Numbered from the stretch's first letter, positions 52,396 through 60,977 are shown. The stretch is DNA of 64,000 bases from Pseudomonas tensinigenes (GCF_014268445.2 NZ_CP077089.1:6304001-6368000); one strand, 5' to 3'. Notes: a model not told the origin generated them from the letters alone. A program made the numbers and translations.

Positions 52396-54519
52396 TCAAC
52401 CGGGCAGTGCGCTCCAGTCGAACGGCTCGGCGAAGCTCGCAGCGTCCTCGGCGATCAATGGCCGCGCCACGAGGAAGCCCTGCACGTACTCGCAGCCGTG
52501 GGCTTGCAGCCATTGATATTGCTCGATGGTTTCAACGCCCTCGGCGATCACCAGCAAACCGTATTGCTTGCACAGACTGATGACCGTGCTGACCAGTGAG
52601 GCGTCCCGTTTGGAGTCCGGCAATCGCGCGATGAGATGGCGATCGAGTTTTAGCGTATCGAGTTCCAGATCGCGCAGATGCGCCAACGAACACGGCCCGG
52701 AACCGAAGTCATCCAGCGCCACGCGCACACCGAGATGGCGCAGCAAACGCAGCTGTTTGCGGGTTTCATCGGGGTTTTGCATCAGCGCCTCTTCAGTGAC
52801 CTCGACCTCCAGCTGCCGAGGCTGCAAGGCGTGTCGCTCCATGACCTGGCGCAATTCGGTGACCAGATTCGGCAGGCTGAACTGCGTGTTGCTCAAGCTC
52901 ACACCGAGCACCAGATCTTCGGCAAACAGGGTTTCCCAGGCTTTGCGCTGGCCGGCACCGCGATGATAAATCCAGCTGCCGAGACGGCTGATCAACCGCG
53001 CCTCTTCCAGCAACGGCAGAAACAACCCCGGCGGCACATCGCCGACACTCGGGTGCTGCCAGCGCAATAACGCTTCGAAGCCACGAATCTGGCCAGTGTC
53101 GATGGCCACTTGCGGCTGATACACCAAGTTGAAATCGCGGTTTTCGATGGCTGCACGCACGCTCTCCTCGAGCATCAGCCGCGAGCGCGCCCGGCCATTC
53201 ATTTCATGATCATAAAAGCGATATTGCTGACGTCCGGCGCGTTTGGCCTCGTACATCGCGATATCGGAGGCACGCAGCAATCCGTCAAGGTTGGAGCCGC
53301 AGTCCGGGTAAGTGGCGATGCCGATGCTGGCGCCGAGAGCGATGTCCAACCCTTCGATCTGCTGACAGATCGACACCCGCTCGATGAGTTTTTCGGCAAT
53401 CTTCGCCGCTTGCTCGGGAAACTCCAGATCCAGCAGCGCGGTGAATTCATCCCCGCCCATGCGCGCAAGAATGTCGAACGGTCGCAGGCAGGCTTTCAAT
53501 TGCTCGGAGACCCAGCGCAGCACACGATCGCCGGCATCGTGACCGAGCGAATCGTTGACCCGTTTGAAGCCATCAAGGTCCAGATACAGCAACACCCAAC
53601 TGCTATCACTGCGTTCACCACGCAGCAGCAAGTTTTCAACGGTCTGGTAAAACCCGCGACGGTTGAGCAAACCGGTCAGTGGATCGGTGACCGCTTGAAA
53701 TTCGAGCTGCTGGTGCAAGTGCCGCACCACCGACATATCGAGCACGGTCACCACCATCGCGTGTTGCTCGGAGGGCAGCGCGGCGCAGGACAGCGCCACC
53801 GGCACCTGCTGGCCGGGCGCGGTGCGCAGCAAGGCGTCGTGCAGCCTCAACGTCTCGCCACGTTTATAGCTGGCATAAAACTCGGAATCAGCCCACAGCG
53901 GAATGTGCGGCTTCTGTAGAAAATCGAGAAACTCCTTACCTTCCAGCTCCTTCACCGGTGCATTCAGCAACCGCGAAATCGCTGGGTTGGCAAAGCGGAT
54001 CAAGCCGTCCTCGCCCACCACCAATATCCCCTCGGCAGCGTTATCCAGCACCGAGGCATTGAAGGCGCGCGCCACTTCCAGGTCATGACTCAGGCGCTGC
54101 AAGGCGCGGCGATTGCGCTGGTGTTCCAGCAACGCCTGCACTTTGGGCTTGAGAATCTGTGGGTCGAACGGTTTGAACAGGTAATCCACCGCGCCACTGG
54201 CGTAGCCCTTGATCACGGCGTCCTGGGATTGCTCGTTGGCAGTCAGAAAGATAATCGGCGTCAGCCGCGTGCGCTGGCTGCCACGCATCAGCCGCGCCAC
54301 TTCAAAGCCGTCCATGCCCGGCATCTGCACGTCCAGCAGCACCAGGTCGACATCGTGGGAGAGCAGAATATTGAGCGCTTCGAAACCGGAGGCTGCGGTG
54401 AGGACGTGCCAATCCTGGCGCTGCAGCAACGCGCGCATGCTGATCAGATTTTCAGGGTAATCATCAACGATCAAAAGGACAGAGCTGCCTTCACCTGGCG
54501 GGGGTTGCGCGCATTCCAT
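52396..54519 (-). CDS. Response regulator with PAS, GGDEF and EAL domains
   Basis: A 707-residue cytosolic c-di-GMP signalling protein. Receiver domain 10-130 has acidic pair D19-D20, phospho-acceptor D63 and K116. A PAS domain lies at about 150-270. The GGDEF domain has an intact GGDEF at 355-359 and an RxxD inhibitory site at 346-349. The EAL domain has EAL at 482-484, DDF at 603-605, K624, E660-GVE and Q680. However the metal-ligand asparagine of the usual VNLS motif is serine (S541 in GVSLSN). Synthase activity looks intact; phosphodiesterase activity may be weak. No sensor kinase gene is adjacent. Confidence 0.92.
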   Translation of the reverse strand: MECAQPPPGEGSSVLLIVDDYPENLISMRALLQRQDWHVLTAASGFEALNILLSHDVDLVLLDVQMPGMDGFEVARLMRGSQRTRLTPIIFLTANEQSQDAVIKGYASGAVDYLFKPFDPQILKPKVQALLEHQRNRRALQRLSHDLEVARAFNASVLDNAAEGILVVGEDGLIRFANPAISRLLNAPVKELEGKEFLDFLQKPHIPLWADSEFYASYKRGETLRLHDALLRTAPGQQVPVALSCAALPSEQHAMVVTVLDMSVVRHLHQQLEFQAVTDPLTGLLNRRGFYQTVENLLLRGERSDSSWVLLYLDLDGFKRVNDSLGHDAGDRVLRWVSEQLKACLRPFDILARMGGDEFTALLDLEFPEQAAKIAEKLIERVSICQQIEGLDIALGASIGIATYPDCGSNLDGLLRASDIAMYEAKRAGRQQYRFYDHEMNGRARSRLMLEESVRAAIENRDFNLVYQPQVAIDTGQIRGFEALLRWQHPSVGDVPPGLFLPLLEEARLISRLGSWIYHRGAGQRKAWETLFAEDLVLGVSLSNTQFSLPNLVTELRQVMERHALQPRQLEVEVTEEALMQNPDETRKQLRLLRHLGVRVALDDFGSGPCSLAHLRDLELDTLKLDRHLIARLPDSKRDASLVSTVISLCKQYGLLVIAEGVETIEQYQWLQAHGCEYVQGFLVARPLIAEDAASFAEPFDWSALPG

Positions 54520-54838
54520 GCTGCTTCTCTTGTCGGGACTTCAGGGCGATTCCGGTAAAACCGTACATACATCGAGCCTTCACTCTAGTCGTGGATCCGA
54601 AAAAGCAGAAGCTGTCATCAGGCCATCATTTAACCAAAGCGTAAGTTTGCCGACTAACGGTCACCGCTGAAGCCCCCGGAAACCGGCAGAGATGGCATTT
54701 CGACAGGATGTTGACGTCAATCATCCGCCAAACGGGCATTAACAAAAAATCCCTCTACGCTTATAAAGGCCGCCCCAAAACGTGCGGGCTAGAGCTTCTG
54801 GCACGTACGTGCAGTGAAACTTGAGTGGAAGAACAGAC
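54520..54838. other. Gene-free gap before the alginate lyase gene
   Basis: 319 bp without a convincing coding frame or REP repeat. It holds the divergent promoters of the GGDEF/EAL gene and the alginate lyase gene. No AlgU-type promoter matching GAACTT-N16-TCTGA was found. Confidence 0.5.
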
Positions 54839-55507
54839 ATGATCGATCTCGCAACCTGGAACCTCAGCGTTCCCGTTGGCAGCCCGCCATACACCGTCGA
54901 AACCTCCAAACTGGTGAACGGCTTCAAAGATCAGTACTTCCATTCCGACACCGGCACCTTGTTCTTCTGGTCACCGGTTACCGGGTCAAAAACCGAAAAC
55001 GCCATTTATCCGCGCACTGAACTGCGGGAGACCTACAGCAACGGCACGCTGCGCAATTGGTATTACCCGGACGCCGACAATTCGTTGCGTGCGACAGTGA
55101 CGGTTAACAAAGTGCCGAGCTCCGGCAAGATCGTCATCGGCCAGATACACGCTTATGAAAGCCAGAAGCCGATGGTCAAACTCGAATACCAGTACAAAAC
55201 CAAAACCGAGACCGGCAACCTGGTTATCAAGGTGCGCATGCATCCGGATGACGACGAAAGCCGCGTCATCACCCTGGCGACCGGGATCAAACTGGATCGC
55301 GAATTCAACTACCTTATTCACCTGAGTCCTGGCGGTGCACTGGGTGTGAGTGCGGCGGGTTATCAGTGGGATTCACAGATCAGCGCGACCTGGCGCAACA
55401 AGCCGCTGTATTTCAAGGCTGGGGTTTATGTGCAGGACAACACCGGGTATACGAGTGAGGGTGGGCAAGTGACCTTCAGCAAGCTTGATATTGATCATGA
55501 CAAGTAA
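54839..55507 (+). CDS. Polysaccharide lyase family 7 alginate lyase
   Basis: A 222-residue single-domain PL7 lyase that depolymerises alginate by beta-elimination. All three signature blocks are present: RTELR (59-63), QIH (102-104) and YFKAGVYVQ (191-199), which supply the arginine, histidine and tyrosine of the active cleft. No signal peptide is present; the protein starts directly at the catalytic fold (MIDLATWNLSVPVG), and the few upstream codons do not form one. Leaderless PL7 enzymes of this size are known in Pseudomonas. It stands alone and is not part of an alg operon. Confidence 0.92.
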   Translation: MIDLATWNLSVPVGSPPYTVETSKLVNGFKDQYFHSDTGTLFFWSPVTGSKTENAIYPRTELRETYSNGTLRNWYYPDADNSLRATVTVNKVPSSGKIVIGQIHAYESQKPMVKLEYQYKTKTETGNLVIKVRMHPDDDESRVITLATGIKLDREFNYLIHLSPGGALGVSAAGYQWDSQISATWRNKPLYFKAGVYVQDNTGYTSEGGQVTFSKLDIDHDK

Positions 55508-55654
55508 CGACCGCGCGAAAAATATGTTTAGTTTTTGAAATCATTAGATAAATGCAGGTGACGAAACAGACAACCTCTTCGCCACCTGATTTATTATTTA
55601 CCCAAAACAAAACTATAAAAATAACAACCTATCCCATTACGCAAGCCAAAACAG

Positions 55655-56065
55655 TTAGTGCTTTTCTCCTTTGAAGTTAAATTTCCCTTCAACCTTTACT
55701 CCCGGCTTCGTGAAAAGAAAGCTCCCCTCTGGATATTCGCCGGTTTTTTTCAAAATCAATTTTCCATCACGATAATCGACCTGTCCCTGATCCGGAAAAT
55801 CCGTGCGAGCGAAAATTTTGTCTTGATTGAATACGATGTCGTACTCACCCACAGCCATCATCCGATCAAATCGCAACATCACGAAGTAGTGTCGACCAGA
55901 TACTTGCCCGTGCGCTTTAAAATAAAACCAGTCATCATAAGTTTGTCTATATGGTCGGCTTTCATAGGTAATCGGGCCGTTTCCAACGTCCAGTGTAACG
56001 TCTACCATTCCAAAATCATCCATCTTTGGATATTTGTCCAAATCTTCCGTTTTGATAGAGCCCAT
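55655..56065 (-). CDS. A+T-rich orphan gene, unknown function
   Basis: A 136-residue soluble protein, starting MGSIKTEDLDKYPKMDDFGM, rich in beta-strand-forming and aromatic residues (GPITYESRPYRQTYDDWFYF; HYFVMLRFDRMMAVGEYDIV). There is no signal peptide or membrane span, and I recognise no family. The ribosome binding site GGAG lies 10 nt upstream of ATG. The base composition is distinctly lower in GC than the surrounding core. It could be an acquired gene, for example an immunity-type protein, but nothing in the sequence shows that. Confidence 0.6.
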   Translation of the reverse strand: MGSIKTEDLDKYPKMDDFGMVDVTLDVGNGPITYESRPYRQTYDDWFYFKAHGQVSGRHYFVMLRFDRMMAVGEYDIVFNQDKIFARTDFPDQGQVDYRDGKLILKKTGEYPEGSFLFTKPGVKVEGKFNFKGEKH

Positions 56066-56660
56066 ACCTTATTCACTCCAAAAATCAATTGAAGGGCCAC
56101 AGTAAGAAATCACTCCCCCCTTTCCAACTGTAACTTCTGACAGGTTGTTAGATCATTTGGAAATCAAAAACCATTTCAATAACGAATAACAGGTAGAAAC
56201 AATCAAAAAAGCTATAAGCGCTGAATATTCGCTCTTATTACCACCGAGAGTACCTACACCGACGGTTGATTGATGACCGACAACGCCGACGCAAAAGGCA
56301 GCTGGCAAGGAGAAATAGACTGCTTGAGAGGTCATCCGACAGTCAGTGCCATCCGCGCTCACACGATGGTGGGCACCATGCCTTGACCGGTTATCACTGG
56401 AAAGAGAAGCCTCTTCCCCAGTCAATTCACTGCACTCATTCAAGTACGGAGGCACCGCTTTACGGTGGGTTATTCGTTCAATTGAAGCGCTGGATGCTCG
56501 GTTGAGCCGCTTTTACATCCAGCCTTTAAACAGCGCTGTTTAGATCTGTCAGCAGTTACTTCCGGATGCCTACAACAGCTTGCGTCGTTGCCTACGGGTA
56601 CGCCAGAATCCGCCGGCTTGTGCGCCTGGCGGGCCATCGGTAACTTGATTCGCGTCACTG
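56066..56660. other. Probable non-coding or decayed stretch
   Basis: No reliable gene. A minus-strand frame at 56153-56455 ends in a membrane-like YSALIAFLIVSTCYSLLKWFL segment, but its start lacks a ribosome binding site and the N-terminal part has no membrane or family character. The frame from M at 56335 would give a 60-residue protein. It may be a remnant of a small membrane protein. The rest shows no repeat and no hairpin of note. Confidence 0.4.
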
Positions 56661-56664
56661 ATTT

Positions 56665-56835
56665 CCAGTGATCGGGTTTAGTAGCCCGTGGTGTTTTTCA
56701 GTTTTGTGCAAAGCGCATCCGTCGGTAATTGCTGTCCGACTTGATGGTGGCTGTGTGCAGGGCGCTTCGGCGCGCCGGTTAATGCTGAATACTCCCCGGT
56801 CTACTAACCTGCGCACAGCTGCCACCCTTCTTTTA
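56665..56835 (+). ncRNA. Candidate structured leader RNA of the DUF6124 gene
   Basis: Two outer and two inner segments can pair across 130 nt: GGGTTTAGTAGCCC (56674-56687) with CTACTAACC (56801-56809), and GGTGGCTGTGTGCAGG (56746-56761) with CCTGCGCACAGCTGCCACC (56808-56826). A hairpin GGCGCTTCGGCGCGCC lies between (56761-56776). The stretch precedes the DUF6124 start by about 40 nt. I recall similar sequences before other genes of this type in Pseudomonas but cannot verify it here. A cis-regulatory RNA or attenuator is inferred. Confidence 0.4.
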
Positions 56836-56875
56836 GTAGAGAAGACGAAGCGGCTCCATCAGGAGTTTTCAGCTA

Positions 56876-57238
56876 ATGATCAAATCAACGCCACACCCGC
56901 CGGTCACTGACCCGGCCTCCCCGTACGAATCCCTCAATTCCAAAAAACTCAGCGACGCCGCCGAACGCGCCCTCGACCATTACCTCAAACCGTCCGCCTT
57001 CATCATGGCCAGCACGCATAAACCCGAGCCCATGTACCTCGCCAACCCGAAGTACAACACCGAATCCCTGCTGGCCAACGCCAGCGAAACCCTGGGTTCA
57101 GCCAGCGAAATGCTCAACAACTTCGCCGCCATGCTCGACACCTCACACCGCAAGACCGCGCTAGGCATTGCGCAAGTCGTCATGCTCGGTGAACTGGCGG
57201 TGAATCAGGCGCTGGATCACGTTGAACTGAAGGAATAG
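56876..57238 (+). CDS. DUF6124-family small protein
   Basis: A 120-residue protein whose start, MIKSTPHPPVTDPASPYESL, and following LSDAAERALDHYLKPS are typical of a Pseudomonas-specific multi-copy family (formerly DUF3077-like, now DUF6124). The C-terminal part is predicted helical (NASETLGSASEMLNNFAAML). No signal peptide and no known function. The ribosome binding site is AGGAG in CAGGAGTTTTCAGCTA. The upstream leader looks structured. A short GC hairpin follows the stop. Confidence 0.75.
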   Translation: MIKSTPHPPVTDPASPYESLNSKKLSDAAERALDHYLKPSAFIMASTHKPEPMYLANPKYNTESLLANASETLGSASEMLNNFAAMLDTSHRKTALGIAQVVMLGELAVNQALDHVELKE

Positions 57239-57250
57239 TCGTCCACAAAC

Positions 57251-57276
57251 GGCCCGCCTCACCGCGGGCTTCTTGA
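57251..57276 (+). terminator. Weak intrinsic terminator after the DUF6124 gene
   Basis: GCCCGCC-TCACC-GCGGGC with a short T-rich tail TTCTT. Stem of about 6 bp; only moderate confidence. Confidence 0.5.
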
Positions 57277-57338
57277 GCCAATTAGATTAAATGTTCCGCA
57301 TACGCTACATTGACATCAAAATGTGACGGTAGCGCAAC

Positions 57339-57590
57339 ATGGATTACTCTCTTTTAATTACCCGTCTCGGCATTCAATTACGTGAAAAACGTATAAATCG
57401 TGGCCTGACGCAGGCGCAGCTCGCCGAGCTGGCGGGACTGACGCGATACAAAGTCATCGCGGTGGAGAAAGGCACCCTTTCTGTCGGCATGATCGCTTAC
57501 GCGCGGGTTTTGGCTGCGTTGGACTGCGAACTCTCGGTGGTTCCAGCAACGATGCCAACCCTTGAAGAGCTTGGAGATTTATTCGAATGA
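57339..57590 (+). CDS. HipB-like antitoxin/regulator (XRE family)
   Basis: An 83-residue protein made almost entirely of a Cro/C1-type helix-turn-helix: LREKRINRGLTQAQLAELAG, then LTRYKVIAVEKGTLSVGM. This is the HipB form, a DNA-binding antitoxin that represses its operon. Its stop overlaps the hipA start by ATGA, as in type II toxin-antitoxin pairs. A short A+T-rich promoter region lies upstream. Confidence 0.85.
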   Translation: MDYSLLITRLGIQLREKRINRGLTQAQLAELAGLTRYKVIAVEKGTLSVGMIAYARVLAALDCELSVVPATMPTLEELGDLFE

Positions 57591-58786
57591 AAATGTCCTC
57601 TCTTCAAGTCAGTACCCCTGAGGGTAATAGCGGCAGACTGTTCAGCGATGCCGAGGATTTCACTTTCCGTTATCACGAAGATGCATCGCCACAAATGGCG
57701 ATCAGCCTCTCGATGCCTGTGCGACATGACGAATTTCGTCGGCGCGAGCTGCACCCTGTTTTTCAGATGAACCTGCCAGAAGGCTATGTATTGGAGCAGT
57801 TGCGCAACCGCCTGGCCAAAACTGTGAACGTCGACCCGATGCTGCTACTGGCGCTTTCCGGCAGTACATCGCCGATTGGCAGGGTTCATGTACGCTCTGA
57901 AACCGTTGATGCATTGTTGCAGGCGCAAGAATTTCCGGGAGAAAAACTCGAAGAGATTCTCACGTGGGACGGTACGGAAGATATCTTCGCCGACATGCTT
58001 GATCGCTACATCCTGCGGGCGGGCATTTCAGGTGTTCAACCCAAGTTGCTGGTGCCGGAGCGGCAAGAAATAGAATTGCCGAGAGTGACATCCAAAACCT
58101 CGGATCTGATCATCAAGAGTGGCAGAGACGAATTTCCGGGCCTGGCGATCAACGAATTCCTTTGCATGTCCATGGCGAAAGAGGCGGGTATTCCCGTTCC
58201 ACCGTTTTACCTTTCCGACAACGCCAAACTGTTTGTCATGCGCCGCTTTGACCGCGACGACCAGCTCAATCCGATTGGGTTTGAAGACATGGCGGTGCTG
58301 ATGGGGCTGTCGGCTAATCAGAAGTACAGCAGAAGTTATGCGGCAATCGCCAAGGCTGTTCGAGTGTTTTGTCCGGTGAGACACTGGCGTACGTCGCTTG
58401 ATCAACTCTTCGATAGCGTCGCCCTGAGCTGCATCGTCGGAAACGGCGACGCTCATTTGAAAAATTTCGGTTTGCTCTATTCCGAACCGACGCAACGCGA
58501 CGCGCATCTGGCGCCGGCTTACGACATCGTCAACACCACGGCCTATATTCCAGAAGATGTTTTGGCATTGGATCTGGCGGGCAACAAGTCAATGTTTGCC
58601 TCACGACAAGGGCTCCTGGAATTTGCTCACACCTGTGAAATCGACCAACCCAAGGAGCGCATTCAGCATCTGCTTGCTTCGGTTGAAGCAGTGCTCAAGC
58701 GCTATTCCCAGTATCGTGAGCAGGCTCCTCATGTGGTCAACGCCATTGAGCACGCGGCAGCGCCGTTTTCTCTGACTTTTGGATAG
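57587..58786 (+). CDS. HipA-like serine/threonine kinase toxin
   Basis: A 399-residue HipA-family kinase, a little shorter than E. coli HipA (440). The N-subdomain-1 is present (residues 1-110). The loop that carries the regulatory serine in E. coli corresponds to ISGVQPK (147-153). The catalytic loop NGDAHLKN (286-293, D288) and metal-binding YDIVNT (312-317, D313) are intact. HipA inactivates glutamyl-tRNA synthetase by phosphorylation and induces dormancy; the target here is unknown. It is coupled to the HipB-like gene. Confidence 0.88.
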   Translation: MKMSSLQVSTPEGNSGRLFSDAEDFTFRYHEDASPQMAISLSMPVRHDEFRRRELHPVFQMNLPEGYVLEQLRNRLAKTVNVDPMLLLALSGSTSPIGRVHVRSETVDALLQAQEFPGEKLEEILTWDGTEDIFADMLDRYILRAGISGVQPKLLVPERQEIELPRVTSKTSDLIIKSGRDEFPGLAINEFLCMSMAKEAGIPVPPFYLSDNAKLFVMRRFDRDDQLNPIGFEDMAVLMGLSANQKYSRSYAAIAKAVRVFCPVRHWRTSLDQLFDSVALSCIVGNGDAHLKNFGLLYSEPTQRDAHLAPAYDIVNTTAYIPEDVLALDLAGNKSMFASRQGLLEFAHTCEIDQPKERIQHLLASVEAVLKRYSQYREQAPHVVNAIEHAAAPFSLTFG

Positions 58787-58807
58787 CGTTGTAACCACAA
58801 GAAATAA

Positions 58808-58935
58808 CCGTCCACACCCACCTAACGACGTTTTTTTATCAGCAGTTTTAAACCACTCAAACTTAGCTAACCCTAGCCTTCAACTCCCCCCCCTCAGATA
58901 ATGCTTATACATCGCTTCCAGCGAAATCTTACTTA
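58808..58935. repeat. Diverged direct copy of the fba 3' end and terminator
   Basis: This stretch aligns, in the same orientation, with 59603-59735, which is the end of fba plus its terminator. Shared blocks include CAGATAATGCTTATACATCG (against CAGATAACGCTGGTACATTG), GCTTCCAGCGA, TTCAACTC, and AGCAGTT-AA-CACTCA. By eye, identity is about 70-75% over 125 nt. The terminator part is decayed (CCACCTAACGACG). A past insertion using the fba 3' end, or a duplication, is likely. Confidence 0.65.
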
Positions 58936-59174
58936 AATAAATCAGCCCACTTTTGACACTGCCTATTTTTTGGCATCTCCTTAGTTCACTTACAAAAAAC
59001 GCATAACCCTTATAGCAAATAAATATTAAAAACTGTCATTTATTACAGGTACTCGCACGAGCATAAAAAACTATTCTTGTTGAAGCAACATGAAATAGAA
59101 CAAGGCACACAATTAAATCTATTTCTTTTCGCACATCGAAACAAACCACAAGTCCACCATTCAAGGAGATAGAC
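58936..59174. other. A+T-rich gap upstream of the frameshifted gene
   Basis: About 240 bp, strongly A+T-rich with no open frame of note. It probably holds the promoter of the following small gene. Confidence 0.5.
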
Positions 59175-59538
59175 ATGTCACACCCAATAAATGGCGATTA
59201 CATCAATGGCGGCTACGACGTCGAGCAAGAGGGCTATTAGCTTTGGAATTTCCAGCCATGATGAAGCCAGTGGTAGATTCAGCGGGACATTAACTGAGTA
59301 CAAGCCCAAACTCCCTACAGCCACCCAGGATATAAAAGGAGGGTTCAAATTTAATAGAGACACTAGTTCTACATCGTTTAACTTCGAGACGCCTACAGAC
59401 AACTGGGATTTGCAATCACCATACTTGGAGAGCCCGAATCAATTCGCGATAATGAACGCTACCCGCACCCCTAAAGACCAATCGCAACCGCCTCAAAAAT
59501 TGGTTTTTCTTAAAGCAGGGCCGCGCTCACGTACTTAG
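59175..59538 (+). pseudogene. Small gene with a +1 frame shift after codon 21
   Basis: An ATG at 59175 with an excellent ribosome binding site (AAGGAGATAGAC) starts MSHPINGDYINGGYDVEQEG-Y and then meets TAG. The +1 frame continues from there as SFGISSHDEASGRFSG and stays open to 59538, ending in KAGPRSRT. Removing one T at TATTAG restores one 121-residue frame. An intrinsic terminator follows at 59561. No homologue is recognised; the downstream part is polar, with no signal peptide or membrane span. It is either a pseudogene by one-base insertion or a recoded gene (TAT-TAG-C slip). Confidence 0.55.
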
Positions 59539-59560
59539 TCATTCTTACATTCACCAACGA

Positions 59561-59587
59561 AGTGCGCCTTCATGAAGGCGCATTTTC
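59561..59587 (+). terminator. Intrinsic terminator after the frameshifted gene
   Basis: TGCGCCTTCATGAAGGCGCA, a perfect palindrome (10-bp stem), followed by TTTTC. It supports real transcription of the upstream small gene. Confidence 0.75.
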
Positions 59588-59605
59588 ATCAGGCGAAACA
59601 GTCGC

Positions 59606-59638
59606 CCACAAAAAACCCGCCTCACGGCGGGTTTCTTT
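59606..59638 (-). terminator. Intrinsic terminator of fba
   Basis: On the minus strand, AAACCCGCCG-TGA-GGCGGGTTTTTT ends the fba transcript, 20-50 bp after the stop codon. Confidence 0.85.
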
Positions 59639-59660
59639 TAAAGCAGTTCAACACTCAGGC

Positions 59661-60725
59661 TCAGTTAACCTTGGCGTTCAACTCACCCTTCAGATAACGC
59701 TGGTACATTGCTTCCAGCGAGATCGGTTTGATCTTCGATGCATTACCGGCAGTACCGAACGCTTCATAACGAGCGATACATACGTCACGCATCGCAGTCA
59801 CGGTGGCGCCGAAGAATTTACGCGGGTCGAATTCGCTCGGGTTGGTGGCCATCAGGCGACGCATTGCGCCGGTGGAGGCCAGGCGCAGGTCGGTGTCGAT
59901 GTTGACTTTGCGTACGCCGTATTTGATGCCTTCGACGATTTCTTCAACCGGTACGCCGTAGGTTTCTTTGATGTCGCCGCCGTACTGGTTGATGATCGCC
60001 AGCCACTCTTGTGGCACCGAGGACGAACCGTGCATCACCAGGTGGGTGTTCGGGATGCGTTTGTGGATTTCCTTGATGCGGTCGATCGCCAGCACGTCAC
60101 CGGTAGGTGGTTTGGTGAACTTGTAGGCGCCGTGGCTGGTGCCGATGGCGATTGCCAGGGCATCGACCTGAGTACGTTTGACGAAGTCAGCGGCTTCTTC
60201 CGGGTCGGTCAGCATTTGGCTGTGATCCAGAACGCCTTCGGCGCCGATGCCGTCTTCTTCACCGGCCATGCCGGTTTCCAGCGAACCCAGGCAGCCCAGC
60301 TCGCCTTCTACCGAGACGCCGCAGGCGTGCGCCATGGCCACGGTTTGTTGGGTAACGCGGACGTTGTAGTCGTAGTCGGTCGGGGTCTTGCCGTCTTCGC
60401 CCAGCGAGCCGTCCATCATCACCGAGCTGAAGCCCAGTTGGATCGAACGCTGGCAGACGTCAGGGCTGGTGCCGTGATCCTGGTGCATGCACACCGGGAT
60501 GTGCGGGAATTCTTCGATCGCGGCGAGGATCAGGTGACGCAGGAAAGGTGCGCCGGCGTATTTGCGAGCGCCGGCCGAAGCCTGAACGATCACCGGGGAG
60601 TCAGTCTTGTCAGCGGCTTCCATGATGGCGCGCATCTGCTCAAGGTTGTTGACGTTGAAAGCTGGAACGCCGTAGCCGAATTCGGCTGCGTGGTCCAACA
60701 TCTGGCGCATGCTGATAAGTGCCAT
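59661..60725 (-). CDS. fba: Fructose-bisphosphate aldolase, class II (Calvin-cycle type)
   Basis: A 354-residue zinc-dependent aldolase that interconverts fructose-1,6-bisphosphate with DHAP and glyceraldehyde-3-phosphate. The first zinc ligand region is CMHQDHGTS (H81, D83, H84). Further metal and phosphate sites lie in [30 protein letters not shown] and [11 protein letters not shown]. The start [19 protein letters not shown] matches the family. It is the third step of the epd-pgk-fba set on this strand, with two small lipoprotein genes between pgk and fba. Confidence 0.96.
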   Translation of the reverse strand: MALISMRQMLDHAAEFGYGVPAFNVNNLEQMRAIMEAADKTDSPVIVQASAGARKYAGAPFLRHLILAAIEEFPHIPVCMHQDHGTSPDVCQRSIQLGFSSVMMDGSLGEDGKTPTDYDYNVRVTQQTVAMAHACGVSVEGELGCLGSLETGMAGEEDGIGAEGVLDHSQMLTDPEEAADFVKRTQVDALAIAIGTSHGAYKFTKPPTGDVLAIDRIKEIHKRIPNTHLVMHGSSSVPQEWLAIINQYGGDIKETYGVPVEEIVEGIKYGVRKVNIDTDLRLASTGAMRRLMATNPSEFDPRKFFGATVTAMRDVCIARYEAFGTAGNASKIKPISLEAMYQRYLKGELNAKVN

Positions 60726-60866
60726 TGTGTGTGTCTCTCCCGGTTGAGGGTCGTTAATCGTGCCAGCCTGCCGGAGCGGCGGCGGCTATTCAAGTGATTG
60801 CAGATCGGGGGTTGAGGCCCGGTCTGGTGATTCGATAAAGCAAAATCCTGAGAGCTACACAGAAAC

Positions 60867-60959
60867 CCTGTGGGAGCGAGCCTGCTCGCGAAAGCAATCT
60901 TGCAGTCGCTGATGCAGTGCCTGTCAGACCGCTTTCGCGAGCAGGCTCGCTCCCACATT
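60867..60959. repeat. REP family A inverted pair
   Basis: GTGGGAG...GCGAA order. It lies in the gap 60726-60977 upstream of fba and downstream of the MliC-like gene. Confidence 0.9.
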
Positions 60960-60977
60960 AGAACTGTGGTGTGTCAA

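Noticed and set aside
56153..56455. 100-residue minus-strand frame with a membrane-like C-terminus
   Set aside because: No ribosome binding site at its start and no family similarity; kept only as a possible remnant.
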